Shown in pieces: positions 46,071 through 58,815 of a DNA stretch of 64,000 nt (its first letter is position 1; every line of letters begins with the position of its first letter). The stretch is taken from assembly GCA_021029095.1 (NCBI GenBank), contig JAJOHG010000043.1, forward strand, positions 186,001 to 250,000, given 5' to 3'. The translations under genes were made by a program, and so were the position numbers. The notes under the pieces are model-generated. The model searched no databases. It was not told the DNA's origin and was given only the letters and a program-made list of their open reading frames with translations. Source of the stretch: Phellopilus nigrolimitatus (Eukaryota > Basidiomycota > Agaricomycetes > Hymenochaetales > Hymenochaetaceae).

Positions 46071-48452
46071 GTTCGAGAAATCGCAGATCGCCGGTAGCAA
46101 AAGATAAGTGATAAAAATGGAGCTTTTCGCCGAGAATCATATGTAATGGGTAAAGCAGTCAGATGGGTGTACGCTCAATGAACTCCTCGAGCAAACGCGA
46201 ACTCTATGTGCGCGGCCACCAGCCACAAGCTGAATGGGTCACCTACGTAATTCTCACTCCCACGCCCGTCCGGACCCGATCTCTGCGAAAAATTCAGAAA
46301 ATCTGGCAGTTCCTTTGCTTTCAATCAGAGGGGAAATCACAATCCGAGGCTACGCTTGGATCAAGCATTCCCGCTCGTTTAGCAAGCCCTTGCCGAGTCC
46401 CGATATTTCGGCATGTTCTAAAGTAGTATGCATTAATAATCAAAAGAAGCTCGGTCCCTTGCAGCATAGCACAGCCTAACACAGTGTAACAACCACCATA
46501 TACAGAGGAATTAGCATCATGTCCACACTGACCATGGCGAGTTGCAAAAGAACGGAGGACAAGCAAAGAAAGGTTGAATCCGATGTGTGATAACTGATAA
46601 ACTCGATAGATGCCATGCCGAGTCAGCCATTTACTTGGCCGTGCATTAGCCAATAGTTCTCACGTCACTCGCTTACTACATGTATCATTCCACTGAACCT
46701 CGGATTGGTAGCAAAAGAACTCTATTCTGTTTTTGACGAGGCGTGTTCAGGGGTCAATTTGGAGGTAAGCAAGCAATTGGATTGCGGAGATACTGAAAGT
46801 GAAAGTCCGAATCATATACGTACTTCCAGAGGAAGGTCGTACGCCCGCACAGACTGAAGAAGGACCTGACGAAGTCCGACAAGGGGATTTCATGCGCACA
46901 AGAACGCACTGCAGTCGTAACAGTCTTCGGCGCGAGCGCGACTAATTATCTTTATTCTCACCGGTCTTGACGTAGTTGTCCTTGTTGTCGAGTTTTGATC
47001 GAGGTAAGACTCCTCTTTGTTCCCGTGACGATGAGCGCTTCCGGCACTTTTTCAGCTCTTCCGATATCACTGGGAACACGCCACGAAACCACTAATCGCT
47101 ACGCTCTGACCATACACTTGGAACGCTGGCTACAAGCTAGACAAACTGTACGTTGCGTAAGGCCGACAATCAAGGCCGACAATCATGGCGAAGACTTACC
47201 TCGATTTTCCGCCGATACGCCTCATGCTACCGATCTGAACAATCTCTTTCATGTGCTAGGTGTGGTCAAGGAGATAATTCCCTACTTGAGACTCAAGCGC
47301 CAAGCTCTTTTTTCTTCCCTTCTTGGCCATTTGCTGTACCCGATGTCGACAACAAAGCCGTAACAAAACTTAGGAACGGACGAAATATGATGGTTTGCGT
47401 ACGTGTCCTTGCTAAGCGGAGTACTTGCTTGCTTTCCCACAATCTGTCGTAGAAAACGCTGAGAGATATTGGATCTTCTAGTATTTTCCGCGCAAAGAAT
47501 GCTCCCGAAATTGAGTAGCGCGGAACCCTGCTCACGTCTAACTTTGTCGAGAACTTGTCCGATCATGGCTTAGACTGAGTTTACTGTCTTCTGAGTCCTT
47601 CAGGTTGCCGCGTTTTGCCACGATGTTCGCGCGCGACTTTCTCGTGCACGGGACGGGATCCTCTAGGGCTGATTTCGGACTATTTGCCTACTCCGAGCTA
47701 ATGCATTGTACCCATTGCTTTCATTCCGCCTGCTTGTTCTTTTCCGCCCAGCAAATCGTATGCGCGAATTTACATAATTGAAACCACTTCACCGTTCACA
47801 TCATAGCACACTTCATGCGCGCGCAGCTGGACTTGACCTCGTAGCTTGTAGTTTCCGAGGGGATTTTCGCGTAACGCGACGACAAGGGGCGCTAGGTACG
47901 CAAGTCGTCATTGTGATCCCATAAACCGTTGTGAAGGCGATACATATATGTTTATGCTTACATCTGAAGGTTCAAAAAATAGTCTTTGTTTCTCGACCCC
48001 AAATCGAGATCGTTGAGAATATATTGAGGGTTTCTGATGCAAAGTCATTTCCGTTTTCCTCTCGCCTACGCCTCGTGTCCAGACCATGGACATCTATTCC
48101 ATTTCTACAACGTAAGGACAACGCGGACAAGCTTCGCGTCTATATGCGTAGAGAAAGTAGAAATACGGTAGCAAGGCAGGCGTGCTCTGTGTTATTTTCT
48201 GCCCCGCCCTCACCCCGCCCGTCGGCTGCCACGAACGACCCGCAGACAGCTGCAAACGCCCTCAAACACCGGTCGCCGCGAAATAGCAAACCAAATTATA
48301 CGCGATTGCAAGCGGCGTACGAAGAATTCTCTAACTCAGGGCTAAAGTGGCAGCCGATCACCTTGTTCTTCGACTCTTTCTCGCCGATCCGCCGAGCAAG
48401 CGGATATATAAACCGCACTGTCGTTTCCAATTTTCGGCGCACGACACTCGTA
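46071..48452. other. 2.4 kb without a recognisable gene
   Basis: Short open frames on both strands (46163-46479, 46995-47452, 47931-48450), none with domain signatures. Position 48402 carries a TATA-like GGATATATAAACC about 45-50 bp before the ankyrin gene's ATG, so the open frame crossing it is probably not coding. Confidence 0.4.
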
Positions 48453-51400
48453 ATGAAGGACGACCATATACTGCATGACGCCGCCATTCGCGGGGACGAG
48501 GAGACCGTGTGCCGCTTGGTGCTCGACGGTGCGGATGTGAATGCGTCTGACGCTGGAGGCACGTCGGTCATCGGCGCACTCATTCTCGGCGCTGCGAGGT
48601 AAGTCTCGCAACTATCTGACAGTTTTCATGAGTGGCAATGTGTTTTAACGCGTCTTGCTTCTAGCCTCGAGGAAATCGACGCGTCGCGTGCACGCGCCAG
48701 TGCTCGCGGGCGACTCGCAATTCTCTCTTTTCTCTTCGACCGTCGTGCGTTTTCATTATATACGCTCAACGTATCACGATCATGCTTGAAGGGGCTGACG
48801 CCGCTCGGGATGGCGGCGTATCTTAATCGACTGGATTTCGTGTCCGTGCTGCTGGAGAGGGGGAACAATCTGGTCTTAGTAGATGGTGTGGACAGCCACC
48901 GTGCTACCCCGATCATGTGTATGCGCTCCATTCTTTCCTCCACTTTGACGCACTAATTTTCTTTTCTTTTCTGAACTTCAGATGCTGCTCGCGACGGACA
49001 TGCCGAAGTTCTTCGGTATCTGGTGCGTGTTTTCTCAAAGCGAGTTTTCCTTGGATTGTTCACTGATCGACGTTCTGTAGATCTATCAAGGGGCGCGTCC
49101 GGATTCCGTAGACTGCCACCACCGCTCCGTTTTATTTTATGCCGTATCCGAACCGCAATGTCTGTGGACTCTTGAGAAAACCCTTCGCCAGCGACGAGCA
49201 GGATTGTTATTGGTAAGTCCAAGAGACTATTCGTATCGGTTTATATTTAATCCAATGGTTTTCTTAGTGTCATAAGAAGAAGAAAAAACTGAAGCTCGCT
49301 CTGCAGCACGATGCCAACCATTACAACTCCCTCGTTTTACTGTATCAACAACACACTGTCTACCCTTATCCTTCTGATGATCTCCGTTCTTCTCTAAAAA
49401 ATCTTGTACATTCCATCACCCTATCCGACCTTCATACCGTTCATTCGCTACTTTTCCCTTCTACGAACTTTCAAACGACAGTTCCAACAGCTCCGTCAGT
49501 CCTCGTTAACCTACCGGATGAGAAGGGCTGGTCACCCCTTCACTACTGCATCACTGCACCGAAGCCGAGCACGGGAGTCCTCGATGCTCTCTTCCTAGCC
49601 GGTGCGGACCTTACGCTCTACACAGCAGATAATCGCGCCGCGCCGCTGCATGTCCTCGCACGCTTTGGCGGTGCGAGCGAGGGAACGTCCTTCCGGCTGT
49701 ACACGTTCATTGTGCATCTCGTTCGCGACCTTGATGCGCCCCTTGACGCGGTCGACCATTCGGGAAATACGTGCGTCCACATCGCTGCAAGACAGGGGCA
49801 ATGCATCGACATCCTGATGGCCTTCTTGGAGTGTGATGTGGACGGCGAAGTCAGGAAGATGCGTAATAACGATGGGTGCGTAATCTGTTGATATGAAGAT
49901 TTCATTCTTCTAAGGTTTTTATGCTGAAATTAGGTTGACGGCGCTCGATGTCGCAAAGTCCGAGTACCGTATGGCTTTCGAGCCGGAGGACATATCTATG
50001 CGACCCGATTCGGCAGCATCTATGCGTACCATCAAGCCCTCATTTTCTTCTACGTCTCTCACTTCAAGCTACTCATCTACATCATCCGACTCATCTTCCT
50101 CCTTGGATGATGAACTAGAACCCCAAGAGCAATTTCCACCGGTTATATCACGTGAGAAAGAGTCCCTTCGCGGCATTCTGGCCAGCTCAGCGGATGCTAA
50201 GCGGCTTCTGGAAGACTTGGAGCATGTTTCAGAGCAGGTGGAAAGAGCTCAGGATCTGGAAGGAAGCGGCGAGGCGGACGCTCAAATGGCGGAACTCGAC
50301 GATGTTGAAGCCTCCCTGAACAGCTCCTGGCGCAATAGCTCTGAAATTCTTGAGCAATTCCGTCAGCTCATCGATGCAGAGCTCGACGACATGCGTGCCG
50401 TACGGAATGTGCATATCTCGTTAGAGCACCTCGTCGTGCAGCTCGAGCACCATGTCAGAGCGGACCTGAGGGCGAAGCTCACGGTGGATACTCGTAAGCA
50501 GACGCTGCCGCTCCGTACTCGTCCGTCACTTGGGAGCTTCGGCTCCCGCACGGGGACACCTACGCTCATCGCGTCAGGCTCGTCTTCACACTCCTCATTT
50601 ACGTCGCTCACGGACCAAGCCGCGCTGATGACGCCCACGGGCTCGCCGCGTCTCGGTCCCGGTGACGCCGAGCGCAAATTTTTGACGGACGCCGGCGTAT
50701 GCGCGGAGAACGAGCTTGACTTCGCGTGTGCGCTCGCGGAGGGGAGCATGGCGCGCATGCGGCGCGCGTCGCCGCATGGCATGGACTTCGACCCGGACCG
50801 CGTGGCGGACGCGGATGGGTCGCCTCTCGAGGCGGGGGTAAACCTCTTCTCGGTCTCGCCCGGGTTCACGCCGGATATCGGGTTCGGCGAGAGTCTGAAG
50901 GAGGCGCACTGCGGGTCGTGGCTAGACCCGTACATCCGCAAGGCGAACCGCGACACGTTCCAGGCGCACCTCGCGAACCTCCTCGAGATCCAGAAAACAC
51001 TGTTCGGCGAAGAGGACGCGGAGCGGGAGCACGCGCCAGACCCGCACTTGAACGTGGAAGAGCACGGGTGCTGGCGGGAGGGGGTGGAGGCGGTGCATGA
51101 GGATGGTGGCGGTAATTTTTTGGAGATGGTGGAAGGTGATGACCCGGAGACGGGGGGTGCGCGTGCCTCTGGAAATGAGGCGCCTGAACCCGCAACCGAC
51201 GTCTTGGATCTGTTCGGCGGATCTACTTCTCTCGAAGCTCATCCTGACGAGCTTGAGACTGCTTATCAAGAGTCTTCAGCGCCTGAAATAGGCCTCGTAG
51301 AACCTACTACGCCGAGCAGACCTTCAACACTGGATATCCTGGAGAAAGCAAGACGTGAGGTCCTCATGCTCGAGGAGGCCATGGGCATGGTAAGCTGGAT

Positions 51401-51947
51401 TCTCAACAGCTTCATATCGATTTATCTTACTGTCTTCTTTCCTTAGGCCGAATGCTCCATCGAAAGTGCCCAGCAGTATGTCAGCCAAGCCGAGCGCCTA
51501 ACGAGCAGGATATTCCAGGCGAAGGAACACGCCATTCAGGCCGCGCGACTCTCCGTCGCTTTGCGCGACCTATGCGCGGCCGACGAGCCCGTGTACACGC
51601 GCGCCGCGCGAATCTCGACGTCCGACCTCTGCGCGCGCGCTCCGGCGTCATCGCCGATCGTGGAACGCATGCCCGTTGGCGGGCGTTTCCCCCGGCCTTC
51701 TGTGGATACGCGTGTCGCGCGCCAGGTGGCCATGCGCTCGCCGCTCTCACAGGTGTTCTCGGCGTCGCCGCCGGCCTCGGCAGTGCGCTCGTCGATGGAG
51801 ACTGACGACGTGCGCGCGCTGCGCCGATTGCTTGTGCGCAAGATACCTGGACGCCTGGACGGCGCGGTCGACAAAGTCGACAAGGTCGGCGCGTGGGTGG
51901 GCGTCATCCAGGCTGTCGTTCGCAACGTCCAGCAAACTCGACTATAA
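48453..51947 (+). CDS. Ankyrin-repeat protein with long disordered and coiled-coil C-terminal half
   Basis: About seven exons. The N-terminal third has ankyrin repeats: LHDAAIRGDEETVCRLVLDG, TPLGMAAYLNRLDFVSVLLE, TPIMYAARDGHAEVLRYLI, SPLHYCITAPKPSTGVLDAL, PLHVLARFG and VHIAARQGQCIDILMAFLE. A Ser-rich segment follows (SSYSSTSSDSSSSLDDE), then a helical region with Asp/Glu and Leu heptads (LLEDLEHVSEQVERAQ), and a final helical domain from AECSIESAQQYVSQAERL to the stop. Total length is about 1,000 residues. Ankyrin stacks mediate protein binding; no catalytic domain is visible, so the role is open. The large exon from 49935 encodes the GC-rich central part. Confidence 0.85.
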
Positions 51948-52465
51948 ACTGTTATTTTATCTTCGTTATCAAAGCCAAACTTCGTGCACAGGCTTACAAC
52001 CTTTGGGGGCATTTTTTCGGGTAGAAAAGAACGGACTCATATGTACAATTATGTCCTGCATTTGTTGCATTCTGCTATTCTCTTTCGTTCTTTCGTTGTT
52101 TGCGTCCTCCCCTTTTATTTCATATGCTTTTCTATTTCTACGTGTAGACGCCTTATAAAGTATTGTAAGTCATATTGACAATGTCAAGCAGAGTAGAAGT
52201 ACCATGATGTATTATTGTTGCATATAAATTCAAGTGACTTTTTAAACTTTACTCGAGATTGCTTGTGATTTGCTCAAGTGCTTCATTTTTGCCGATCATT
52301 CCCTGCTTCATGAACGTTAGTTTATCACATGCAATTGTCGCGCCGTGTTTGAGTCCGTGATATAGGCAGCCCAATCAGAGTCAGCTTATAACTTGTCCTC
52401 GACGGCACCTACTATCATCATCACAACTACTACTACCATCGTCTCCTGTATACTCGTCGTCGCCC
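51948..52465. other. Intergenic/promoter of the b5-acyl-CoA dehydrogenase gene
   Basis: 520 bp holding the ankyrin gene's 3' end (AT-rich with a TTTTAT near 51953) and the next promoter. No gene seen. Confidence 0.4.
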
Positions 52466-54939
52466 ATGGCATCCCAACAACTCAAGACGTTCACCCGCGA
52501 AGAGGTCGAGAAGGTGCGTTCGCGCGATGGTCGTACCGCGTCGAGATACGAACTGACGCGATGATGGAATGCTGGACAGCACAACAAGCCGGACGATCTG
52601 GTACGTCGTCGGGATGACTCGCGTGCCAGGTTGCAGAACTGATGAGTGCGTCACGTCGTGCGTCTGCAGTGGGTCATCATCGACTCCAAGGTCTTCAACC
52701 TCACGCGCTTCAAGGACCTGCATCCGGGCGGCGTCTCCGTACTGCTCGACGAGGAGATAGGTATGTGTCGCCGCTTCTTTTTATCCGTCCGACTCTAACG
52801 CCTCGTGCCAGCTGGCCAGGACGCGACGGAGGCCTTTTTCAGCCTGCATCGCCATGAGGTACTCTTGCGGCCGCAATACAAGCGCCTCCAGCTCGGCGTG
52901 GTCGAGGGAGAGGAAGAGCAGATCAAAGCTAGCCAATTGGGCGCGATCAGCAAGGTCCCATATGCCGAACCGACGTGGCTGAACGAGAGCTTCCACAGCC
53001 CATATTACAAGAAGGTACAAACGCTATTTCAATGGTTTGGTGACGATGAGCTCATTAAATCCGAAATGTATCGCGACTCAGAGCCATCGCGAACTCCAGA
53101 AAGTCATGCGCGTTCTGGTGGACGAGATCATCTATCCTGACGCGCAGGTAAGGTCATGCAAGTTATTTGCGTTTACGAAACAGACATAGTTATTTTTTCC
53201 CCTATGATAACAGAGCCGCGAAGCAGATGGAAAGCGTCCAGACCAGTCTGTGCTCGATAAGATGGCGTGCGTTATCTTTTTTTCCTTATCTATGTGAACT
53301 TCTCACATCTTCTGTTAGTACGGAGGAGCTGCATGCCATGCGTCTTGGTCCCGGGAAACATTTGAAAGGACGCAAACTTTTCAATGGCGTTGTCACGCCG
53401 GAAGAGGCAAGCTTTCGCTTTTTTTCTGGATGCTATGGTTTTCTTACTCGTCGCGTTTGTAGTTTGACTATTTCCACGAGGTAAATCAAATAAGTTATGA
53501 TCAGTTAGAACGACCGATGATATCTACTTTCTTTTTCTTAGCTCGTCATCACGCAAGAAATCGTCCGTGTCGGTCAGCGTGGCTACGGTGATGGTGAGAC
53601 ACATTTCTCCCAATTATGTTAGAGAACGAAGTTTTATGGTTGTTCCTCAAGGTTTACTTGGTGGCATGGTCATCGGGCTTCCTCCCGTTCTCAACTTCGG
53701 CTCGCCCGAACTCAAAGCGAAGGTTGTCCCAGACGTGCTCGCGGCCAAGAAGTTCATATGTCTCGCTATTTCGGAAGCGCACGCAGGAAGCGACGTGTTT
53801 GGCCTGCACACCACGGCGACGAAGACGGAGGACGGAAAGCACTGGATCGTAAACGGGAACAAGAAGTGGATAACAAACGGGATGCAAGTCTATTTCTGTT
53901 TGAATTGATTACAAGGGTTTGTTCTAAAGATCATTTGCTCAGGTTTGCAGACTAGTGAGTCAGTCTGGGGCATCTAAACTGACGTATACTCACTCTTGAG
54001 AAAGTTTTACGACAGGGTGTAAAACTGAAGTGAGCACGCACGTCGTTTTGTCCTAAAAAGTATTCTGGCACTGAAATTTGTTTCAGGATGGTTTCACCGT
54101 CCTGCTTATTGAACGTGGCGAAGGCGTCGAAACAAAACCGATCAAGACGAGCTACTCGCCCACCGCGGGTACAGCGTACATAACTTTCGACAACGTCAAA
54201 GTACCCGTCGAGAACACGCTCGGTGAAGAGGGTGCGGGCATCTATGTCATGCTCAGTAACTTTAACCATGAGCGTTGGGTGATGTGCTGCAGCTCTGCAC
54301 GCAGCCAGCGGCTCGTCGCTGAAGAGTGCCTAAAGTGCGTTGGCTCTCAATTCTTGTCTCATAGAATTTATGTGCTAAAGTGATGGCGACATAGATGGGC
54401 GACACAACGCAAGGTGTTTGGCAAGCCGCTCATCAGTCAAGCGGTCATCCGAGCAAAGCTTGCTGGAATGATTTCCAGAGCAGAGAGCGCACAGACATGG
54501 CTCGAGAATGTCACATACCAGATGTGTAATATGGCTTACAAGGAGCAGGCGCAGAAGCTCGCCGGGTGAGCCAACCTCCCATATCTATCTCAAACGCGCT
54601 CTTCCGCTAATAACGGGCAATCGTCACCAAACCTGTGAAGCCAAATCGCATTTTTAAAGATGTACTGCACGCGCTCGGCGCAGGAGACGGCGCAGGATGC
54701 GGTGCAGATTTTCGGCGGGCGCGGGATCACGCAGGGTGGCATGGGCAAGTTCATTGAGCACGTACGTCTTCTACACCTTTCCCCTTTCCCCTTTCCCCTT
54801 GATTGTTCGCTGACTCACTGTTGGATAGTATCACCGCACGGTAACGTTCGACTCGCTGCTTGGGGGCGCGGAGGACGTACTGGGCGATCTCGGTGTGCGC
54901 CAGGCGGTGCGCCAGATGCCTAAGGACGCGAAGCTATGA
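52466..54939 (+). CDS. Cytochrome b5-acyl-CoA dehydrogenase fusion, probably peroxisomal
   Basis: Flavoenzyme that oxidises acyl-CoA to trans-2-enoyl-CoA, with an N-terminal heme-binding b5 domain, an architecture common in fungi. The b5 part has VFNLTRFKDLHPGG (first heme ligand) and AFFSLHRHE (second). The dehydrogenase part follows: KGRKLFNGVVTPEE; the FAD-site motif LAISEAHAGSDVFG; GNKKWITNG; GFTVLLIERGEGVETK; LSNFNHERW; and AVQIFGGRGITQGG. About a dozen exons; the intron before SHRELQKVMR (acceptor near 53078) is needed to keep frame. It ends PKDAKL, an AKL-type PTS1 signal, like FOX2 at 29.5 kb. It is probably an acyl-CoA dehydrogenase of peroxisomal beta-oxidation, although other fungal members are mitochondrial. 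Confidence 0.9.
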
Positions 54940-56438
54940 TCGACGCGTCCTCACTGCGTCGGCGGCAATGGCACTTGGAAGGCGACGGAAGACGATTGAT
55001 GTCATGTATTTTTATACTTGGGGCTCGTCAGACTTGTGTTTGGATTAGACAATACCTTAGTGTGTCTAACTTTTATTTCAACAACATCATACATTCAACA
55101 GGGCGGTGACTACTTTGACACGTCGGTTTTATGCTGGTCCAGATATCGCCCTACAGCTGTTTCAGCCGCAGTAAGGGACAAGGATGCTAGCCAGTTACAA
55201 AACTTTTCTTTTGTCTGAGCCTAGAGCGGCAGAGAAATGTATCATTTGTACGGTCTATACAGTCTTCTCTGCTTGTACATGTACACATCTATTAAGGATC
55301 ATCAAAGGCATACAGAATTTATGAGAGCACATGAAATATAGCAAAGCATTTTGATATCGCAGCTGTAACTACGCACATCATCCGCGCAGCATCAACAGCC
55401 GCCTCAATTCATTCCACATGAACACCATGCGGATTTTCCGCGCCGGCCCGTCGCCTGGTGCGTACTGTTTTATTTTCACTCGTAATGGGTCGTAAATTGT
55501 CGTGATGTCATTATTGGGGTTTGAGGGAGAGGAGATACAGGTCCTCTTGGCTGTCGGGCGGCACCCGAGTTGCAAGTTTGTACACCGCTGACTGCTGATC
55601 TTGGCACAGCACTTCTGCGGGGGCGTGGTATTATGGTCTGATATCCCAGGTCCGGCTTCGAGTTGTGGGTGCTTTTCTGGAGTCGCCAGCGGAATGTGCG
55701 CTGCTGGCACAGGATAACCGCAACATTTCAATTTTCTGGGAGCAGAGATCACGTCCTTCACCGACAGCGCAAGACAGGAGAAGAGGCGAACATCCGACCA
55801 GATGAGGAGAGGAGAGAGGAGAGGAGAAGACAAGAGAAGAGAAAGAAGAGAAGAAGAGATGGGAGAGAGGGGGGAGAGGGAGAGAGGGGGAGGGGAGGGG
55901 GAGGGGGAGGGGGGCAGAGCACGCCCGCTACTGCCCCACTTCTTTTCTCTCTCAGCCTTCCCCCTTATATAGTCGCACCTCGAATGCAGTCCGATGGTCG
56001 GACGAATGATGTGCCACGAGCTTTGCTCCCGCGTCCATATTGCTCACATTTTGCTCTGCTCCCGCGTCCATGTTGCTCGTACTTTGCGTTGCTCGCACTC
56101 TGCTTTGCTCGCACTTTGCTTTACGACCGATTCGCCACACGCTTTGCTCTTTGCATCCGCATTCGGGCATGATCTGAAGGGGATCACTCTGGAGACGGTG
56201 GCGAGCAAAGGGACACTTTGACTTTGTCAGATCCTTGATGACCCGCATAACGACACAAAGCAGTTATTTATGCAGTAGACGCACGAATGCAATAATGAAC
56301 ATGTTTGATTTCCTCTATGATTAAGATTCAATATTAGTCCGTTTGGTCAGCATGGTCCGAGAGCAGAGTAAATACTAAAAATCCAAAAGTTAACAGAAAG
56401 CGCAGAGACGCGTATGAGGTGTTGTTGAGATGGAGTAT
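54940..56438. other. 1.5 kb intergenic with polypurine tract and degenerate tandem repeats
   Basis: Contains a strand-biased G/A stretch (55790-55915) and, at 56020-56130, degenerate repeats of a TTGCTC-based unit (GCTCCCGCGTCCAT appears twice). It also holds the 3' ends of the flanking convergent genes. No gene recognised. Confidence 0.5.
55790..55915. repeat. Polypurine (GA/G) tract of about 125 bp
   Basis: Nearly all bases on the plus strand are G or A, starting as GAGAGGAGAGAGGAGAGG and ending in long G runs (GGGGGAGGGG). Such mirror-like purine tracts can form triplex (H-)DNA. It lies just 3' of the acyl-CoA dehydrogenase gene. Confidence 0.9.
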
Positions 56439-57469
56439 TCAAAAGATAGAGTTGATGATCCCAGACCCGACGGCAGCACCTGCAAACCATCGTAATGAGA
56501 ATACTAGTGCGTCAATAGAAATATGAGTTACGTACCAGCGCCAAATCCGAGACCTCCCGCGGCCGAGCTCGCCATCTACTAATGTATCAGCATCATCAGA
56601 TATGTGATAAGAACGAAGGATGCTGACTGTGTTTCCGAGACCGCCGAACTTGCTCTCCTTCTTCGGCTCCTGTTGCACCTGGACCTGCATAGGTGGTGGG
56701 GCTGCTGCGTATACGGGCTGAGGCTGCTTCTCCACCATTGCGTACCCATTATACGGCTGCGGCGGGCCTAGAGGTGGTGCATGGTTCCAAGCCGGTGCTG
56801 GTGGGCCACCATACGCACCTGGCGAGGGGAAAGGCGAGTGAGAGGGAGGCGGCGGCGAGGTGTAGTGTGGAGCGGGCGAGAAGCTTGACCGGCCCATTGG
56901 CGCTGGAACAGGGATGGGCGAGCGGCCTGGGGAGGGTGGCACGCGCGAGTCGATCTTCTCGACGTAGTTAGACGGGAAAAGGCCTTGCCGGCCATTGAAC
57001 TTCCCGGTCCACCAGTCGGGATTTGTCTCTGAGATGAGTTCTATGATGTCACCCGCGCGGAACGAAAGGTCGTTTGGATCCTGAAAGATAATGTATGAAG
57101 TCAAAAAAGCTTCAATAAATTCATCGAGGTGCTCACTGAGCCATTCTCGTTGTAGTCCCATAGTGCCTTCGCTCGCTGGGTGCGCAAAGGTGATGGCGGC
57201 GGAACGACGCGCCTCGTCGGCAACACCGCCTTGGGCGGCGAGTGTGAGCGCTCAGGTGTGCCAGCATTATCGTAGTCGTATAATGTGAGTTGTCCGATAG
57301 GTAGCTCGGGGCTCGAGCTTGATTCGGAGTCGATTGAAGCGAGTCTAGAGAGGATCCCCGCGACGTCAGAGGCCAAAAGATGATTCTGCGAGACCAGGAG
57401 GTCGAGATTTGACTTGGTCTGTGATACTATGTGCGCAAGTAGAGCTGAGGACTGTGGATTGGTGTGCAT
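56439..57469 (-). CDS. Las17-binding-type SH3 protein (Lsb1/Pin3-like)
   Basis: Adaptor that binds the WASP homologue Las17 and modulates actin assembly. It starts MHTNPQSSALLAHIVSQTKS; the N-terminal helical region (NLDLLVSQNHLLASDVAGIL) is typical of the Lsb1/Pin3 group. A Pro-rich linker follows, and an SH3 domain spans ALWDYNENGS (exon 1) and, after the intron, DLSFRAGDIIELISETNPDW, WTGKFNGRQGLFPSNYVE. A long Pro/Gln-rich tail follows, then a conserved end MASSAAGGLGFGAG-AAVGSGIINSIF split by an intron (hyphen marks the join). The ATG at 57523 in the same frame would add an unrelated 18-residue extension. Confidence 0.85.
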
Positions 57470-57768
57470 AGCGGTGATGGAGGTGGAGGTCGAGAATGCG
57501 CAGCAGGCGTGTCGCTTGACCATGATTTACGTGACATTCGACCAAACCGTGACTAATACTCAAAATACCCAACTCTTGACTTCGGTTAGTGGGCCATTGC
57601 TACGCATGGCATGTTACGATTCCTGCTTTTTTTTTTTGTTCCATTTGCTTTAGTATATATACATATAAGAGCGAGAGAGGTATAAGTGAGACTCAGAGAG
57701 TGGTCACAACCCACGCGTGCCACGTCTGAACGCAAACGCTGACACCGACACCGACACCGACCACCAAC
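57470..57768. other. Divergent promoter region with T-run
   Basis: About 300 bp between the SH3 gene (minus) and the NUP84 relic (plus), with a run of T near 57628 and a TATA-like TATATATACATATA at 57652-57665. Confidence 0.45.
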
Positions 57769-58815
57769 ATGGACACGACGTCCTTCTATGTGCTCTCGGC
57801 AGACGTGCTCGCTACCGCTACGTACTGCGACAAGTGCCTTGACATGTCCGCTGTGCTCGACCCGGAGACTGGCTTCGCACCCCGTCTCAACATGTGCAAG
57901 AAAAGACTCGAGGATGCCTCGGAGCCTCTTCGAGAGCTCCCGCGGTGAAATACATGTATGCTCCGGCTAGAGAGCGACACCTGGAACCTCCTCCAAACTC
58001 TCATGTCGTAAGTAACACTTAGTCTGCTGTAGCGCAAGCAGCTCACGTCGGCACAGCGCGCACAAAACCGAGTCCGCCCTCCCGCCCCCCGCCAAGGCCT
58101 TGCTCCATCGAAATCCACACACGCCGACCGCGACGCTCGCGCAGCTCATCCTGCTCCACTCCCCGCTGCTCAGTGAATTTGTTGTCGTCCGCGAGTGACT
58201 TCACGACACGCGCCCGAGCCTCACGCGACGGCGGCAAGGTGTTGTCTGCGGACGATGCGGTACGTGTTTTCTATATCTTCTTAAGCTCTCAAACTGGACT
58301 GTCTTCCATAGAACTACTCTTCCATAGAACTACGAAAAGGCCCTCGCGCAAGCGCTATACGGGTACATACTGTGCAGGTCGATTGGAAGATGCCATCGAC
58401 TTGTGCCAGAGAACACGCCGACCCAACTCTGGCGAGCCGCAAGCATCCGCGAGTCCCTGCTTTTCCAATGGCGCACTTTACATGTAGGTATGATACACCG
58501 CTTTCAGATATCTTGAACATCTTCCTAATATGCGAACGAACCAGAAGACGAAGAGAATGCGGACGTTGACTCCGACTTCGCAGACGTCTGGTCGGGGAAC
58601 AAGTGCCGGAAGCTCTGGAAGCAGACCTGCATGCGCGCAGCGCTCAACGTACGCCAGCCCTTCTTTTCCCATTCTCCTCCAACAACCCAACCCAACTCAC
58701 TCGTGCGAACAGCCCCTACTCTCCGAACCGGACTGCGCACTGTACGCCGCCCTCGCACCCTCGCCCGCCTCCTCTGTCGTACTCAAGGCCGCGTGCCGCA
58801 CGTGGTACGACCACT
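57769..58815 (+). pseudogene. NUP84: Truncated, broken NUP84 (Nup107-type) 5' portion
   Basis: Nup84 is a scaffold nucleoporin of the Y complex. The relic keeps the N terminus (SADVLATAT, LDPETGFAPRL), then in shifting frames DTWNLLQTLMS, LLHSPLLSEFVVVRE (followed by an in-frame stop at 58196-58198 where a Trp is usual), GRLEDAIDLC, LWRAASIRESLLFQW, KLWKQTCMRAALN and EPDCALYAALAPSPASSVVL with KAACRTW. Intron-exon structure is retained, so it came from DNA rather than a processed transcript. A 16-bp perfect tandem repeat sits at 58302-58333. Similarity stops at about 58815 and mannosyltransferase sequence begins at once. It represents only the first part of a nucleoporin of more than 700 residues. 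Confidence 0.75.
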
